Assembly: GCF_037893015.1 (NCBI RefSeq)
Contig: NC_133658.1
Location: forward strand, 883,183,038 to 883,247,037
DNA from: Macrotis lagotis
Lineage: Eukaryota > Chordata > Mammalia > Peramelemorphia > Peramelidae
Length of the DNA: 64,000 nucleotides
Reading direction: 5' to 3'
The translations under genes and the position numbers were made by a program. Position 1 is the first letter of the stretch; the number at the start of each line of letters is the position of its first letter. Below the pieces are notes generated by a model. That model was not told where the DNA came from. It worked only from the letters and a program-made list of their open reading frames with translations, and searched no databases. Positions 46,101 to 55,007 of the stretch are shown in pieces.

Positions 46101-49100
46101 TTGCAAAGGAACCGGATAATACAAAATGTCCTTTTCTCTACCCCCTCCCCCAGGAAGATTGACTGGTATACCAAACTAAGGCCCAGGTGTCCAACAAACA
46201 GCGACCCCCCAAAAGGGTTCACTGCCTGCTTAATCTCAACTGCAACCACTCATCCATGAAGAACCCTGTCCACACAGGGTACTCCCAGTGGCTCTTGGGC
46301 CTCCCTGCTGCAGAACCTTGCTAACCCCATATGGCACCTCCAAATACCAGGGACACCCCAACCTAAGAAAGTCCTGCCCTGGCACACAACATAGTCACAT
46401 GGCAGGGAACTCAATGCTCAAGTCAAGACCACCACCTTCATACTGAAAGGCTCAACTCCAGGCAGGCACCTCAACTGCCTGAGGGCAAGTTGTCCTCTCC
46501 TCCCCTTCTGTTCCCTTGCCCTCATGAGTCTGCCCACTGTGCCTAGCAGGGAGTCTGCACCTCAGCCAGGTCAAGGGGGTCAAAGAGCTGGTGCCTGGGT
46601 TACAGATCCTGGGACTTATGCAGTTCCTAAGCTAAAGGCAGCCTGGCCCCCTGAGAACCAGAGGCCAGCAGTGGACTAGATAACAGCCTAAGGAGGAAAA
46701 TCAAACCTTCAATTTGTTCAAAACCCAAACCATGACCTTTCTCTCTAAACCTAGACGTTCCCTGGACTTCATGATTTCTGCCTGGATCAGAGGTTCTTAA
46801 CCTGGGATCTTGTATTTCAATATAACTCATCTCCTTTGTTATCTTCTATTCTTTGTTTTATGCACTTAAAAAAACATTAAAAACATTCTTCTGAGAAGGT
46901 GTTCATGGGCTCCATTAGACTTCTGGTGGTGACTAGGACCAAAGAAAGGTAAAGGTCAGAGCCCTCATTGCCCATTACAGCTAAGGTGCCCCCCACCACA
47001 CCCCCAAGTCCCTTTTGGCTAGCAGAAGGCTTCTCTGAACCCCAGCTTCCCATCCTCTGCAGAATGGAGAGAACATGACCTTCAGTATCTAGCTCAACTA
47101 TGTGGCCCATAAAATCTTTGGCAAATCTTCAAGGGTGATCAGCTATTTCTATTGTAGTCTCCCTTCTCAAAAACTCCTACTCCTTAATAATTTCCCATTT
47201 AAGGAAACAAATAGTTTTCCCTCTAAAATGTCCTGCTTGCTTAAGTATCCCAGATTGTGTGCTTGGTAGAGCTGGAAAAGAAGTCTCAGCCCCCTTGACC
47301 AGGCTCCTCCTTTCATACCCGCAGCCATGGAAGCCTCAGAGAATAGAGAGAAAATGTCCCAGGTTCAAATCCAAGCTCTCAGACTTGCTGTGTGCCCTAG
47401 GGCAAGTCATCACTTTAGCTTCTGGGCCTCAACCTGGAGGTAGGGAATAATGGAGATGACCCCTCACATCCCTCCCAATTCTGTGTCTATGATCCTAAGG
47501 GAAATGACTCCTGGAAGTTATAGAGATTTCACAAGTCCTGACTCCAAATCCAGGGTGTTTTCCTGGAAAATGAAAGCTCTTGGAGAAAGAGAGCTGGGTC
47601 TGCTTCATTTTTGTCCTTAACTACAGTACCTGGGGTACAAGAGGCACTTATAAAGGCTTTCTAAAGGGATTTCATTCCAGCTCACCAAATACTTCATATT
47701 CATTAACTGATTTAACCCCCAATAACCCTAGGAAGTAGGTGCTATTATTAGCCTCATTTTACAGAGGAGGAAACTAAGGCAGAGACACTAAGTGACTTGC
47801 CCAGAGGCACACAGCTGGTAAGCTTCTGATGGTAAAACTCACGAGTTAGTTGTGTTTCCTCTGGAGGGCTCTTATTACTAACAATAAAATTAGGCAATTA
47901 TTTGAGAATTACTGACTTAAAGGAATACTGAGAAAGTTTTTAAGTTTTGGTACTAAGTCAAAAAAAAGTAAGATAGATAGTAGAGTCATTCCATAAAGAG
48001 ATAATAACCACATCTGTTAAATCCTTGAGTCTGACACAGATAAAGCTCACACAAAAGAGTCCTCATGTTACTATTATTATAGTTAATGAGGTGTTTCTCA
48101 GTCATCTAAATTGTACACCTAGGGAATTCCTCCCCATAGTGTGGGGGTGGTTTAATTAGTGTTAATCAACATTGGGACAGCTTAGGCAGAGAAGTCTAGT
48201 CCACTTCTGGACTGTCTAAGAATCTGGGGATCTGGGAGGAAGGGGCAGAAAACGAGGAGTTCAAGACCAGCTGAAGTGATAGCACATCTCACCAGTTTCA
48301 CAATGAAATCATCCACAGCCTGGCCAGCCTTGACAAGCAGGATGATCCGACGGGGCTTCTTCAGCTTGGAGACCATTTCCTCTAGCGAGTGAGCACCAAC
48401 CACCTTAGTCCCCTTTGCCTCATTGGCCAAAAAGTCATCAACTTTGGAGACCGTTCTGTTAAAAGCACACACCTGCAAGGGAAGAAATTTGACTTGGGGT
48501 TTTGCCATGAATTAGCACTTAGAATATAAGATGAGGGGAAAATCAGTTTTAAACAGGATATCCCGGATTCACAGAGTGACTATCCCAAGCCTGCTTAGTC
48601 CAGGATTCAGTTAACTTGTGTGCCCTGGCTTAGAAAAGTCCACTTCCTACTTGGCTACCAAGGAATTGTTTTTTTTTCCCTAGAGTCCAGTCAGGCCTCT
48701 AAAGTTAGAGCACTGTCCTGTCCAATCTGTCACCGCAACATCCTCCAGAGCCTCAGATTTTAGTGCGCTCAGCTTTGAAAGATGAATTCTGCAAAACTAT
48801 AATTCTTCATTATGTCCAGAGCGGGTCCTCCTGCAAAGGGGCATGGGTTGTTTTCTTTCTTTTATGAACACGTAGGGAAGAAGTGTCTGATAATTCTTTG
48901 CTGCTCCTGCCCAAGGATACACCGAACGAGCACCAGAATCAAAAGGCAGGATTTCCTCTACTCACCACAAAACCATGGTCATTCATGTTTAAAATTAGGT
49001 TCTGGCCCATGACTGCCAGTCCAATCAGTGCAATATCAGCTCTGGGAAAGGGGAGAGAAGACCAGAGAGAAGCGTGTCAAAATAAGCAGTCACTAGGGAT

Positions 49101-50020
49101 AGCCCGCTCCCAGCTGAGGACCCCACTAGTAGAGGCATTCCAATAGAACTGACATAGAATCAGGGATGATTCTTCCTCCAAGGGCGGAGAGGGAAATTCT
49201 GCCACCTCCCCCACCCTGTGTGCCTTTTGTCAATGATCATCCCCAAGTTTTCCTGGTTCATGGTCATTTCCTCCCTTTACTATTCATAACTGAGAATAAT
49301 TAAGTGTTTTTTTGGAGAAAGCACTGCTTAATGAACCAACCATTCACTATCACCTCAGAGTCTCACTCTAGCCAATTAGCCTAAAAAAAAGGGTTGCCCC
49401 AATCTACTAAGTATCTAGTATTCTGGTCCTGCTCTTTTTTTTTTTTGACTTTTTTAAAAAAAACTGTGCCTGTCCTTGCTGTGTCTCCCCAAAAGCCCAG
49501 GGCAGGGAGCAGATTCTGATGGGGCCCAGGGGCTCTGAAATCTGTCTGCTGGGTCACAGTGCAAGTCCCGGCTCCTGGCCGAGTTGGGCAAGTGCTTCCC
49601 CCTGTTTCCTCCGCTACACAGCGGCGCCAACAAGCTCCTCAGGCGTTTCCCTGCCAGTCTTCTGGGCAGCCCCATTGTAAAGGGGGGGAAACTGAGGCAC
49701 GGGCAGCTCAAGTCTGATGGGCACGCGAGGGTCCAAGTCCCCATCCGGGCCTCCAGACTCCACTCCCCACTGGGCTCCAACCCGCTGCCCCAAACCCTGA
49801 AATCTAAGTCGGTGCTGGTTATTGTTCCCCAGCTAGCGGCGGAGTTGGGGGGCAGTCGGCCTGGGGGGCCCGTCTTTAGAATAGGCAGGTCCGAGGTGCC
49901 TCCTCCCCCCACCTCCGCCCCAGGCCTTGGGGGTCCCCCATCTGCCTGAGGAAGAGAAGGGGGAAGGGGGAGGGGAAGATGTGGGGGCTGGGGCAGGGGT
50001 CCCCGCACTCACTGGGCCAT
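30565..50020 (-). CDS. PGD: 6-phosphogluconate dehydrogenase, decarboxylating (whole coding span, 13 exons)
   Basis: Cytosolic homodimeric enzyme of the oxidative pentose phosphate pathway: 6-phosphogluconate + NADP+ gives ribulose-5-phosphate + CO2 + NADPH. Thirteen coding exons joined by hand sum to 1452 nt, 483 codons plus stop, the same length as human PGD, with no break. The N-terminal Rossmann fold carries GLAVMGQN (about residues 10-17). Next come [13 protein letters not shown] (about 98-110) and the substrate loop [20 protein letters not shown] (about 124-143). K184 and E191 in [12 protein letters not shown] match the known catalytic pair. The family signature [13 protein letters not shown] is at about 255-267, and the C-terminal tail, which reaches into the partner subunit in known structures, ends [10 protein letters not shown]. 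All introns are GT-AG except intron 6 (GC-AG). The start codon has an ideal Kozak context, GCCGCCATGG. Confidence 0.98.
30806..30928 (-). CDS. PGD: PGD coding exon 12
   Basis: [20 protein letters not shown] to MLPANLIQ (41 codons), highly conserved. [11 protein letters not shown] is in the part that contacts the partner's active site. Donor GTATGT. Confidence 0.98.
31047..31146 (-). CDS. PGD: PGD coding exon 11
   Basis: Split S, then [20 protein letters not shown] to FKTAVQNCQ (33 codons). Acceptor CTCAG, donor GTGTGT. Confidence 0.98.
31425..31560 (-). mobile_element. Probable LINE fragment in PGD intron 10
   Basis: Poly-T then AAATTAAATTTGATCAATGC; it resembles 41,490-41,600. The family is not certain. 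Confidence 0.35.
31925..32058 (-). CDS. PGD: PGD coding exon 10
   Basis: [20 protein letters not shown] to WRGGCIIR and split S. It is part of the helical dimerisation domain. Acceptor CCCAG, donor GTGAGT. Confidence 0.98.
32112..32222 (+). mobile_element. LINE-1 extreme 3' end
   Basis: GATGTAAAGACTAACAGACT and GGGAAAAATTATAAAATTC repeat the last 100 bases of the L1 at 10,394-11,683. Strongly 5'-truncated. Confidence 0.8.
32520..32680 (+). mobile_element. MIR-family SINE in PGD intron 9
   Basis: GAGACCTGGGTTCAAATCCT and CATTGGGCAAGTCACCTCAT. Confidence 0.7.
32797..32927 (-). CDS. PGD: PGD coding exon 9
   Basis: Split G, then [20 protein letters not shown] to FLEDIRK (43 codons) of the all-helical domain. 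Acceptor TCTAG, donor GTGGGT. Confidence 0.98.
34560..35145 (+). mobile_element. L2/L3-type LINE 3' end in PGD intron 8
   Basis: CAGGATTAAATGCACAATCC, AAACCTCTTGAGAGCAGGAA and terminal GGCATTTAATAAATGCTTAT. Confidence 0.85.
36003..36192 (-). CDS. PGD: PGD coding exon 8 (family signature)
   Basis: Sixty-three codons plus one base, [20 protein letters not shown] to EYGVPVTLI. It includes [13 protein letters not shown], the 6PGD signature. The donor GTAATA is weaker than its neighbours. Confidence 0.98.
36550..36768 (+). mobile_element. MIR-family SINE in PGD intron 7
   Basis: GACCTGGGTTCAAAGCCTAC, GGATCAAATGAGATAATC and TTTGCAAACCTTACAGCACC, nearly full length. Confidence 0.8.
36935..36970. 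repeat. (CAGA)n short tandem repeat
   Basis: GAGACAGAGACAGGCAGGCA followed by GACAGACAGAC. Confidence 0.9.
37365..37480 (+). mobile_element. THER/MON1-type CORE-SINE piece with G10 run
   Basis: ACTGTGTGCAGAGCACCATG and TTTTAAGGAGCTCACATTCT followed by a poly-G run. It lies 115 bases past the PGD exon 7 donor. Confidence 0.65.
37595..37729 (-). CDS. PGD: PGD coding exon 7 (catalytic K184 and E191)
   Basis: Forty-five codons, [20 protein letters not shown] to HNEMAK. It holds the general acid/base Lys184 and Glu191 (numbering from this gene's own start). The acceptor is GATAG and the donor GTGAGT. Confidence 0.98.
37920..38520 (+). mobile_element. LINE-1 3' end in PGD intron 6
   Basis: CTGCACAAAAATGTTTACAA, ATTGGGGAATGGCTGAATAA and AGTGAAGTGAGTAGAACCAG, colinear with the L1 at 10,394 but more decayed. 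Confidence 0.88.
39058..39232 (+). mobile_element. MIR-family SINE
   Basis: GGTGGTACAGTGGCTAGAAT, GAGTTCAAATCAAG and CAGTTTCCTCATCTGTGAAA. Confidence 0.8.
40246..40315 (-). CDS. PGD: PGD coding exon 6 (with GC splice donor)
   Basis: Split W, then [15 protein letters not shown] through to CCDW. The only in-frame junction to exon 7 (VGDEG) uses TGG|GCAAGT as donor, a GC-AG intron. A GT four bases further would break the frame. Confidence 0.95.
40939..41092 (+). mobile_element. WSINE1-type SINE in PGD intron 5
   Basis: Intact head to poly-A, flanked by a perfect 13-bp AAGACTGGAGCTA duplication. It is among the youngest copies here. Confidence 0.95.
41490..41690 (-). mobile_element. Probable LINE fragment
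   Basis: TTGAGATCTTTTGTTTTTAA...TCCTGTATCCCTCTCTGTCC resembles 31,425-31,560. The family is unsure. Confidence 0.35.
41740..41890 (+). mobile_element. THER/MON1-type CORE-SINE piece
   Basis: GGCAACAAATATTTATTAAG, AAGATGCAAAGAC and AACAGTCCTGGCCCTCCAGG. Confidence 0.65.
43130..43200. repeat. (TA)n microsatellite in PGD intron 5
   Basis: Pure TA run grading into TATGTATG and TACATATACA, about 215 bases downstream of the exon 5 donor. Confidence 0.95.
43415..43533 (-). CDS. PGD: PGD coding exon 5 (substrate loop)
   Basis: Thirty-nine codons plus two bases, [20 protein letters not shown] to GGNKEA and split [13 protein letters not shown] matches the conserved 6-phosphogluconate-binding loop. 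The donor is GTGAGT. Confidence 0.98.
44318..44383 (-). CDS. PGD: PGD coding exon 4
   Basis: Twenty-two codons, [20 protein letters not shown] then TT. DGGNS is a strictly conserved part of the coenzyme and substrate cleft. The donor is a strong GTAAGT. Confidence 0.98.
44694..44722. mobile_element. hAT-type MITE end
   Basis: TTCACAGACCCCAGGTTAAGAACTG matches the terminal part of the element at 2753-2932. Confidence 0.5.
44806..44979 (+). mobile_element. WSINE1-type SINE with duplicated head, PGD intron 3
   Basis: The first 19-20 bases (GGGGGCAGCTAGGTGGCGT) occur twice in tandem. Flanked by a perfect 17-bp duplication CTAAAATGGAGGCATCA. Confidence 0.96.
45060..45180. repeat. A-rich tandem repeat (AATAC/AATAA)n
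   Basis: ATACAATACAATACAATAAT and AAAACAAATCAAA blocks. Confidence 0.85.
45260..46780. other. PGD intron 3, nothing recognised
   Basis: No exon and no clear repeat apart from weak THER-like words at 45,320-45,380. Short ORFs lack family features. Confidence 0.5.
46789..46921 (+). mobile_element. hAT-type MITE
   Basis: AGAGGTTCTTAACCTGGGA, then AACATTCTTCTGAGAAGGTG and TTCATGGGCTCCATTAGAC. Same family as 2753-2932. Confidence 0.6.
47640..47830 (-). mobile_element. MIR-family SINE
   Basis: TTTTACAGAGGAGGAAACTA and GACTTGCCCAGAGGCACACA are MIR core read in reverse. Confidence 0.75.
48293..48472 (-). CDS. PGD: PGD coding exon 3
   Basis: Sixty codons from [20 protein letters not shown] to [12 protein letters not shown], between TTGCAG and GTGAGA. 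NRT lies in the expected cofactor-phosphate (NADP+ 2'-phosphate) binding region. Confidence 0.98.
48966..49041 (-). CDS. PGD: PGD coding exon 2 (NADP-binding GLAVMG loop)
   Basis: The acceptor is CCCAG and the donor GTGAG. It encodes [14 protein letters not shown] and runs to DHGFV, the first beta-alpha-beta unit of the Rossmann fold. It is 76 nt: one base for Q3, then 25 codons. Confidence 0.97.
49436..49460. repeat. T/A homopolymer-rich tract in PGD intron 1
   Basis: A run of T followed by a run of A. No SINE body is attached. The rest of 49,042-49,800 holds nothing I recognise. Confidence 0.5.
50013..50020 (-). CDS. PGD: PGD coding exon 1 (MA and split Q)
   Basis: The start codon is at 50018-50020, preceded on the coding strand by seven GCC triplets. 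The exon ends in CA, followed by donor GTGAGT (50007-50012). The third codon is completed by exon 2. Confidence 0.95.
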
Positions 50021-50041
50021 GGCGGCGGCGGCGGCGGCGGC
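50021..50041 (-). repeat. (GCC)7 trinucleotide repeat just before the PGD ATG
   Basis: Seven perfect GGC units on the plus strand, GCC on the transcript, directly abut the start codon and supply the Kozak context. Confidence 0.95.
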
Positions 50042-50049
50042 AGGCGGGT

Positions 50050-50222
50050 CGGGCTGGGCAGGACAGGCCGGGCTGGGCAGGACGAGGCGAGCTGGGCAGG
50101 ACAGGCCGGGCAGGGCAGGACAGGTCGGGCTGGGCAGGACAGGCCGGGCTGGGCAGGACAGGCCGGGCTGGGCGGGGTGGGCAGGACAGGCCGGGCTGGG
50201 CGGGGTAGGCTGGGCTCGGGCT
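50050..50222. repeat. Minisatellite in PGD leader or core promoter
   Basis: Eight to nine imperfect copies of a 17-20 bp unit near GGGCTGGGCAGGACAGGCC. Some units are shortened or carry a GGGCGGGGT variant. The array starts 30 bases upstream of the ATG, so it is transcribed if the start site lies beyond it. Confidence 0.9.
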
Positions 50223-50952
50223 CAGCCTGGGACTCAGCCGGCCCGGCCTGGGACTCGCTCCCTTAGGCGGCTGCGCTCCCCGCCCCCTCCCACGCCGGCC
50301 AATCAGAAGGCAGAGGCCGGGGAGGCGGCGGCGCGCCATTGGTCCTCCCGGGCGCCCGGCGGGCCGCCTGAGAGCCGAGGCCCCGCCCCTCTCCGGGGCC
50401 GGAGCAGTGGAAAGCCGAGGCCACCGATCGTTTAAAGGCCCCGCGGCCGCGCTCCCCGAAGCCCGGGGCTCGGGCCCCCGAGAATAAGGACGCCGCCAAT
50501 ATCCCGGATGGGCAGCAGGGAAGGAAAGGGCATCCAAGTTGGGGGTGGCCCCCCCTTAGTCCCTGGGAAACGTGGGGGACCCCCCAAGGTGCCGGGGTCA
50601 TGCCAACCCGCCTGCCCGGCGCTCCTCCTCGAGGGAGGGGGTGGGCAGGAGCTCGAGCAGTTCTGCAGAGCAGGGGGGCCCCGAAGCCCCTCCAATCGCC
50701 GGCGCCAGTGATGGGCCAGCCTCGGGGGGCGCCACCCGGGAGGAGGGATTCCTCACACCCGGCTTGCTGCCAGCTTTTCCTTGCCAGCCCCTCAGCACCT
50801 GCCTCCTTTCAACCTCCTTTTGCACTTCAGCAGATGAGCAGTAAATTAATTATGGTTTAAAAAAAATACAACCTTTAAAATATGCAAAAATATGCATAAT
50901 GATGCAAAAATAAAATATGCAACAAAAAATCCTATAAGGCAACAGTACTTTT

Positions 50953-51128
50953 AAATTTATTATTATTATTATTGTTATTATTATTTAGGTTTTTGCAAGG
51001 CAATGGGGCTAAGTGGCTTGCCCAAGGCCACACAGCTAGGTAATTATTAAGTGTCTGAGGCCGGATTTGAACCCAGGTACTCCTGACTCCAGGACCGGTG
51101 CTCTATTCACTGCGCCACCTAGTCGCCC
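50953..51128 (-). mobile_element. WSINE1-type SINE with TTA-rich tail
   Basis: Its tail became (TTA)n. Flanked by a perfect 13-bp CAACAGTACTTTT duplication. Confidence 0.95.
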
Positions 51129-51129
51129 C

Positions 51130-51416
51130 AACAGTACTTTTTTTATGTCATTTTTTTCCCAATCATAGGCATCTTTTTGCAAGTTTTCAGTTCCATGTTT
51201 TTCTGCTCCCTTCCCTCCCCTCCCTTTGGCAGCAAGTAATCTGATGTAGGTTACACATATACAGCTATGTTTAACATGCTTCCATATTGGTCCTATTGTG
51301 AAAGAAGCACTGGAATCAAAGGGAAGAAATAGCATGACAAAGAAAGAAAAAACACGGGTTTTTTTTTTTATGAGAAATTTCAAAAGTGAACCTAGTATAC
51401 TTTGGTCTGCACTCAG
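51130..51416 (-). mobile_element. LINE-1 3' UTR fragment
   Basis: TTTTTGCAAGTTTTCAGTTC and GATGTAGGTTACACATATAC blocks match minus-strand L1 tails in marsupials. Confidence 0.55.
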
Positions 51417-51431
51417 ACTCCACAGTTTTTT

Positions 51432-51618
51432 GGGTTTTTTTTTAAAGTTTTTTGCAAGGCAAACAGGGTTAAACGGCTTGTCCAAGGCCACACAGCTAGG
51501 GAATTATTGAGTGTCTGAGGTCGGATAGGGAATTATTGAGTGTCTGAGGTCGGATTTGAACCCAGATACTCCTGACTCCAGGGCCGGTGCTTTATCCACT
51601 GCGCCAACCAGCTGCCCC
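51432..51618 (-). mobile_element. WSINE1-type SINE with internal 29-bp duplication
   Basis: 51497-51525 is repeated exactly as 51526-51554 (TAGGGAATTATTGAGTGTCT...). Flanks ACTCCACAGTTTT and ACTCCGCAGTGTTTT are an imperfect target duplication. Confidence 0.94.
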
Positions 51619-51724
51619 TACTCCGCAGTGTTTTCTCTGCATGTGGATGCCATTCCCCATCACAAGTCTCTTGGGACTGTCCTTGATCACTTCAGCTGCT
51701 GAGAGGAGCTGCGTCCATCATAGC

Positions 51725-51915
51725 TGACCATCTCACAAATCCACAAACACTTTTTAAACACTCACTGTAAAAGCAAAGATAGCCCCTCGTCTCAAGGTGC
51801 TCACAGCAAAGACAACATGCAGACAAGATAGAAATACGACGAACTGAAGACTATCATGAGAGGAAGGCACTAGATTTAAGGGGGATTAGGAAAAAACCTT
51901 CTAGAAGGTGAGATT
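51725..51915 (+). mobile_element. THER/MON1-type CORE-SINE
   Basis: ACAAACACTTTTTAAACACT and CTCAAGGTGCTCACAGCAAA. Confidence 0.6.
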
Positions 51916-52231
51916 TTAGGAAGGGTTTGACTGAAGCAAGGGAATCCAAAAGGCAGACGAGGAAGGAGATGACTCCAGGGATGGGAGACAAACAAAGAAA
52001 ATTCCTGGAGTTGGGAGATGGAGTCTCCTTTGAGGAACAGCCAGCGAGGGGACTGGCATCCCAAAACCATAGAGGACTGGAGGGAAGTCAAGTGCAAGAC
52101 CACTAAAACAGAAAGACAGATTGTGGAGGATTATTAGTTTATTTTTTTGTATAAACCCCCATTTCTTGGTAGGGGATTTGTTACATGCATTTGGCATTTT
52201 TTTTCAGTGATTTTCTCTATATACTTCCTCA

Positions 52232-52520
52232 TGTGGCATAGTGATCCTGGAGTCGAGAAGACCTGAATTCAAATTCAACCTCAGACACTTGACACTTACT
52301 AGCTGTGTCACCTTGGGCAAATCGCTTAATCCTGATGGCCTCAAATCCAGAACACCCCTAGTTATCCTTATTCATATCTGCCCACTGGACCGAGGAGACT
52401 CTGGAGGAGAAAGTGAGTCTAGTGATTTAGATTTGCCCTCCCCTTACTCAAATCCAATTCTGTCATGGCATCAGCTTCCTAATGTCATGATCTTCTTGGA
52501 GAATGAAGGACAAACAACAC
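52232..52520 (+). mobile_element. tRNA/CORE composite SINE with GAAGGACAAAC tail
   Basis: GAAGACCTGAATTCAAATTC head, a middle with GGAGGAGAAAGTGAG and a tail AATGAAGGACAAACAACACC. The same tail ends the repeat near 23,190. Confidence 0.7.
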
Positions 52521-53177
52521 CAGTGCCATTAAGGGTGCTATGATTATCTTACTTAGGTACAATGAAAGGGCGGTGGTAGTATTACTGTATTGGAAGAAGT
52601 ATTAGTCTGGGAACCCAGAAATTTCCTATTTTAGTGAGTCACATAATCTTTCTAGGCTTCAATGTCCTCCCCTGTTAGTTATATGAGGGATTTGCCTCTA
52701 TAAAGTTCCTTTGACCTGTACAGGTCTATAATTCTGAGTAGCTTTTGCAAGGTTATTGTGATCACAGCTAAATAGTGTGTAAAGTAAGCCTGGCTCACCT
52801 CTCATTTCACACAGGACTATGATATTCATGAGGTTAAAGCATCTTCAGACAGTGAACAGTCTTCCTTAAAAGAAACAAACTTTAGACCAGGGTTTTCTCT
52901 GGTTACAATGTAGTTTTGGTGCTCCAGCTACCCTGGGGCTGGTTTGAACTAACAATGGAATTGTTGATGGCAGCAAAATATGGTTATTTCTTTCTGTCCA
53001 TCCTCCACCCCCATCATGGTTGGTCACTAATTCCACCTCTCACTCTCTTGGTCAAAAACTGCTAAAGAGGAAGAAAAAAAATCCAAGTCATGACATTCAA
53101 CCAAACACATCTTTTCAACATACCAATGTCTAAATAGAATAATTGGGAAATACTTCTTTAGAAGATGTTAAGAAATG

Positions 53178-53344
53178 GGGCGGCTAGGTAGTAGGGGCAG
53201 CTAGGTGTGCAGTGGATAGAGCATGGGCCCTGGAGTCAGGAGTACCTGGGTTCAAATCTGGCCTCAGACACTTAATAATGACCTAGCTGTGTGGCCTTGG
53301 GTAAGCCACTTAACTCCATTGCCTTGCAAAAACTTAAAAAAAAA
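53178..53344 (+). mobile_element. WSINE1-type SINE with duplicated head
   Basis: Two heads in tandem (GGGGCGGCTAGGTAGTA, GGGGCAGCTAGGTG). Flanks AAGAAATGGGG and AAGAAATGAGG. Confidence 0.93.
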
Positions 53345-53599
53345 AAGAAATGAGGTAATATGAAAAATGCTTTGCAATTCTTAAAGCATTATAGAGGTCC
53401 TACTTGTCTGTTGCTTGGATACAGAGGACATAAAAGTGCCACTTGGGAATTTCTGGGGCAGAGTTGTTTTTTAAATTCAATTTTATTTTTGGCTCTTATT
53501 TCTCTTCCTCCAACTTCCCCTTTTTCACCTATTGAGAAAGCAAGAAAAATGAAACTTGTTATAAACATGTAGTTAAACAAAACAAATTCCTGCAAAAGG

Positions 53600-53601
<2 letters not shown>

Positions 53602-53641
<40 letters not shown>
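53602..53641. repeat. (AC)n microsatellite
   Basis: About twenty perfect AC units. Confidence 0.97.
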
Positions 53642-53644
<3 letters not shown>

Positions 53645-54173
53645 CTTTTGGTCTCCTTCCCTGTCTCAGTTTCTCCCTCTCTAGATAAATATGCTATCGA
53701 TTTGCATATATATATTTGCTATATATGCATATATGTATGTATATCCCTCAATCCAAATTCTGAGTTCATCACTTCTCTCAGAAGGTCAACAGCAAGTTCC
53801 CTCATGAGTCCTAGGAAACTGTGATTGATCATTTATGTTGATCAGTATGCCTTTGTCTTTTAAAGATGTCTATCATTCATAAATATAAATATGTAAATGT
53901 AAATCATTCTCTTGGTTCTGTTCATTTAACCTGGCATCTTCTCATGTTTCCTTTCATCATTTTTTTTATAGCACAATGGCATTCCATCTCATTCATATAA
54001 CAAAACTTGTCCACCCATTCTCCAATTGATGGACATCCCCTCAGTTTCCAAATACTTTGCCAGGATGAAAAGTTACACATTTTTGTACATATGCATCCTT
54101 CTTTTCCTTTGATCTCTAGGGTATAGATTCAGAATTATTGGGTAAAAGGCTCTCCACAGCTTAGTAGTCTTTT

Positions 54174-54328
54174 TTTTTTTTTAGGTTTTTGCAAGGCAAA
54201 TGGGGTTAAGTGGCTTGCCCAAGGCCACACAGTTAGGTCATTATTAAGTGTCTGAGACCGGATTTGAACCCAGGTACTCCTGACTCCAAGGCCGTTGCTT
54301 TATCCACTGCCACCACCTAGACGCCCCT
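54174..54328 (-). mobile_element. WSINE1-type SINE inside the L1
   Basis: Flanked by a perfect 19-bp duplication CACAGCTTAGTAGTCTTTT, which proves insertion into an existing L1. Confidence 0.97.
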
Positions 54329-54839
54329 CACAGCTTAGTAGTCTTTTGGGTACAGTCCTATTTCACCTTACCCTTCCCATCCTCCATTTATGTGTTGTCT
54401 TCTCCCATTGGATTGCAATAATAATTACTTTTTAATACTTTGAGGACAAAAAGTTGTCTTTTTATTTATATATTTTATTTTTAAACAGTATCTAGTGCAT
54501 AATAGGAGGTGAATAAATTTGTATTCTATTGTATTACTTTCCAGAACAGGCTTAGTTCACAGTCCCACCCAGTGCATTTATTTACCTTTTCTGATAGCTC
54601 CTTCAACATTTGTCATTTTCCTTTTGTCCCCATGGCTGATCTGATAAGGTATAAGGTGGTACTCCACTGTTTTAATTTGCATTTCTCTAATTATTAGTGA
54701 TTTGGAGTATTTTAAAAAAATATTGCTAAAAATATCCCACCTTTTTCTTCCTCCCTGGAATCCACAAGTCCAATCCCTACTCTATTAACCCCAGTAGAAA
54801 ATTATCCTGGAGAAATGCCTTTCATCTCTCAGGAAGTTT

Positions 54840-55004
54840 TTTTTTTGTTTGTTTGTTTTTAGGTTTTTGAAAGGCAATTGGGGTTAAGTGGCTTGCCCAA
54901 GGCCACACAGCTAGGTAATTATTAAGTGTCTGAGACCCGATTTGAACCCAGACACTCCTGACTCCAGAGCCGGTGCTTATCCACTGCCACCACCTAGCCG
55001 CCCC
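54840..55004 (-). mobile_element. WSINE1-type SINE (left arm of an inverted pair)
   Basis: Full-length. GGAAGTTT flanks both sides. Confidence 0.92.
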
Positions 55005-55007
55005 TTT

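Larger units (their letters stand above)
49800..50720 (-). promoter_or_regulatory. PGD: PGD CpG island and promoter
   Basis: A GC- and CpG-rich block surrounds exon 1. Upstream of the ATG on the coding strand are an inverted CCAAT (TGATTGG, 50299-50305), a CCAATGG (50336-50342), a GC-box cluster near 50381-50390 and a TATA-like TTTAAA near 50429-50437. Two CCAAT boxes 37 bp apart suggest NF-Y and Sp1 control. The transcription start was not determined. Confidence 0.7.
53465..54720 (-). mobile_element. LINE-1 3' region with nested repeats
   Basis: The plus strand shows TTCTCCAATTGATGGACATC, TAGCACAATGGCATTCCATC and CCTTTGATCTCTAGGGTATA, the complement of L1 ORF2 end and 3' UTR. It contains an (AC)n run and a SINE at 54174-54328. 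Confidence 0.88.

Noticed and set aside
49833-50537. Minus-strand ORF of 234 codons over the PGD start
   Set aside because: It is in another frame from PGD and translates the GC-rich minisatellite (Pro/Ala/Arg-rich). GC-rich DNA has few stops.
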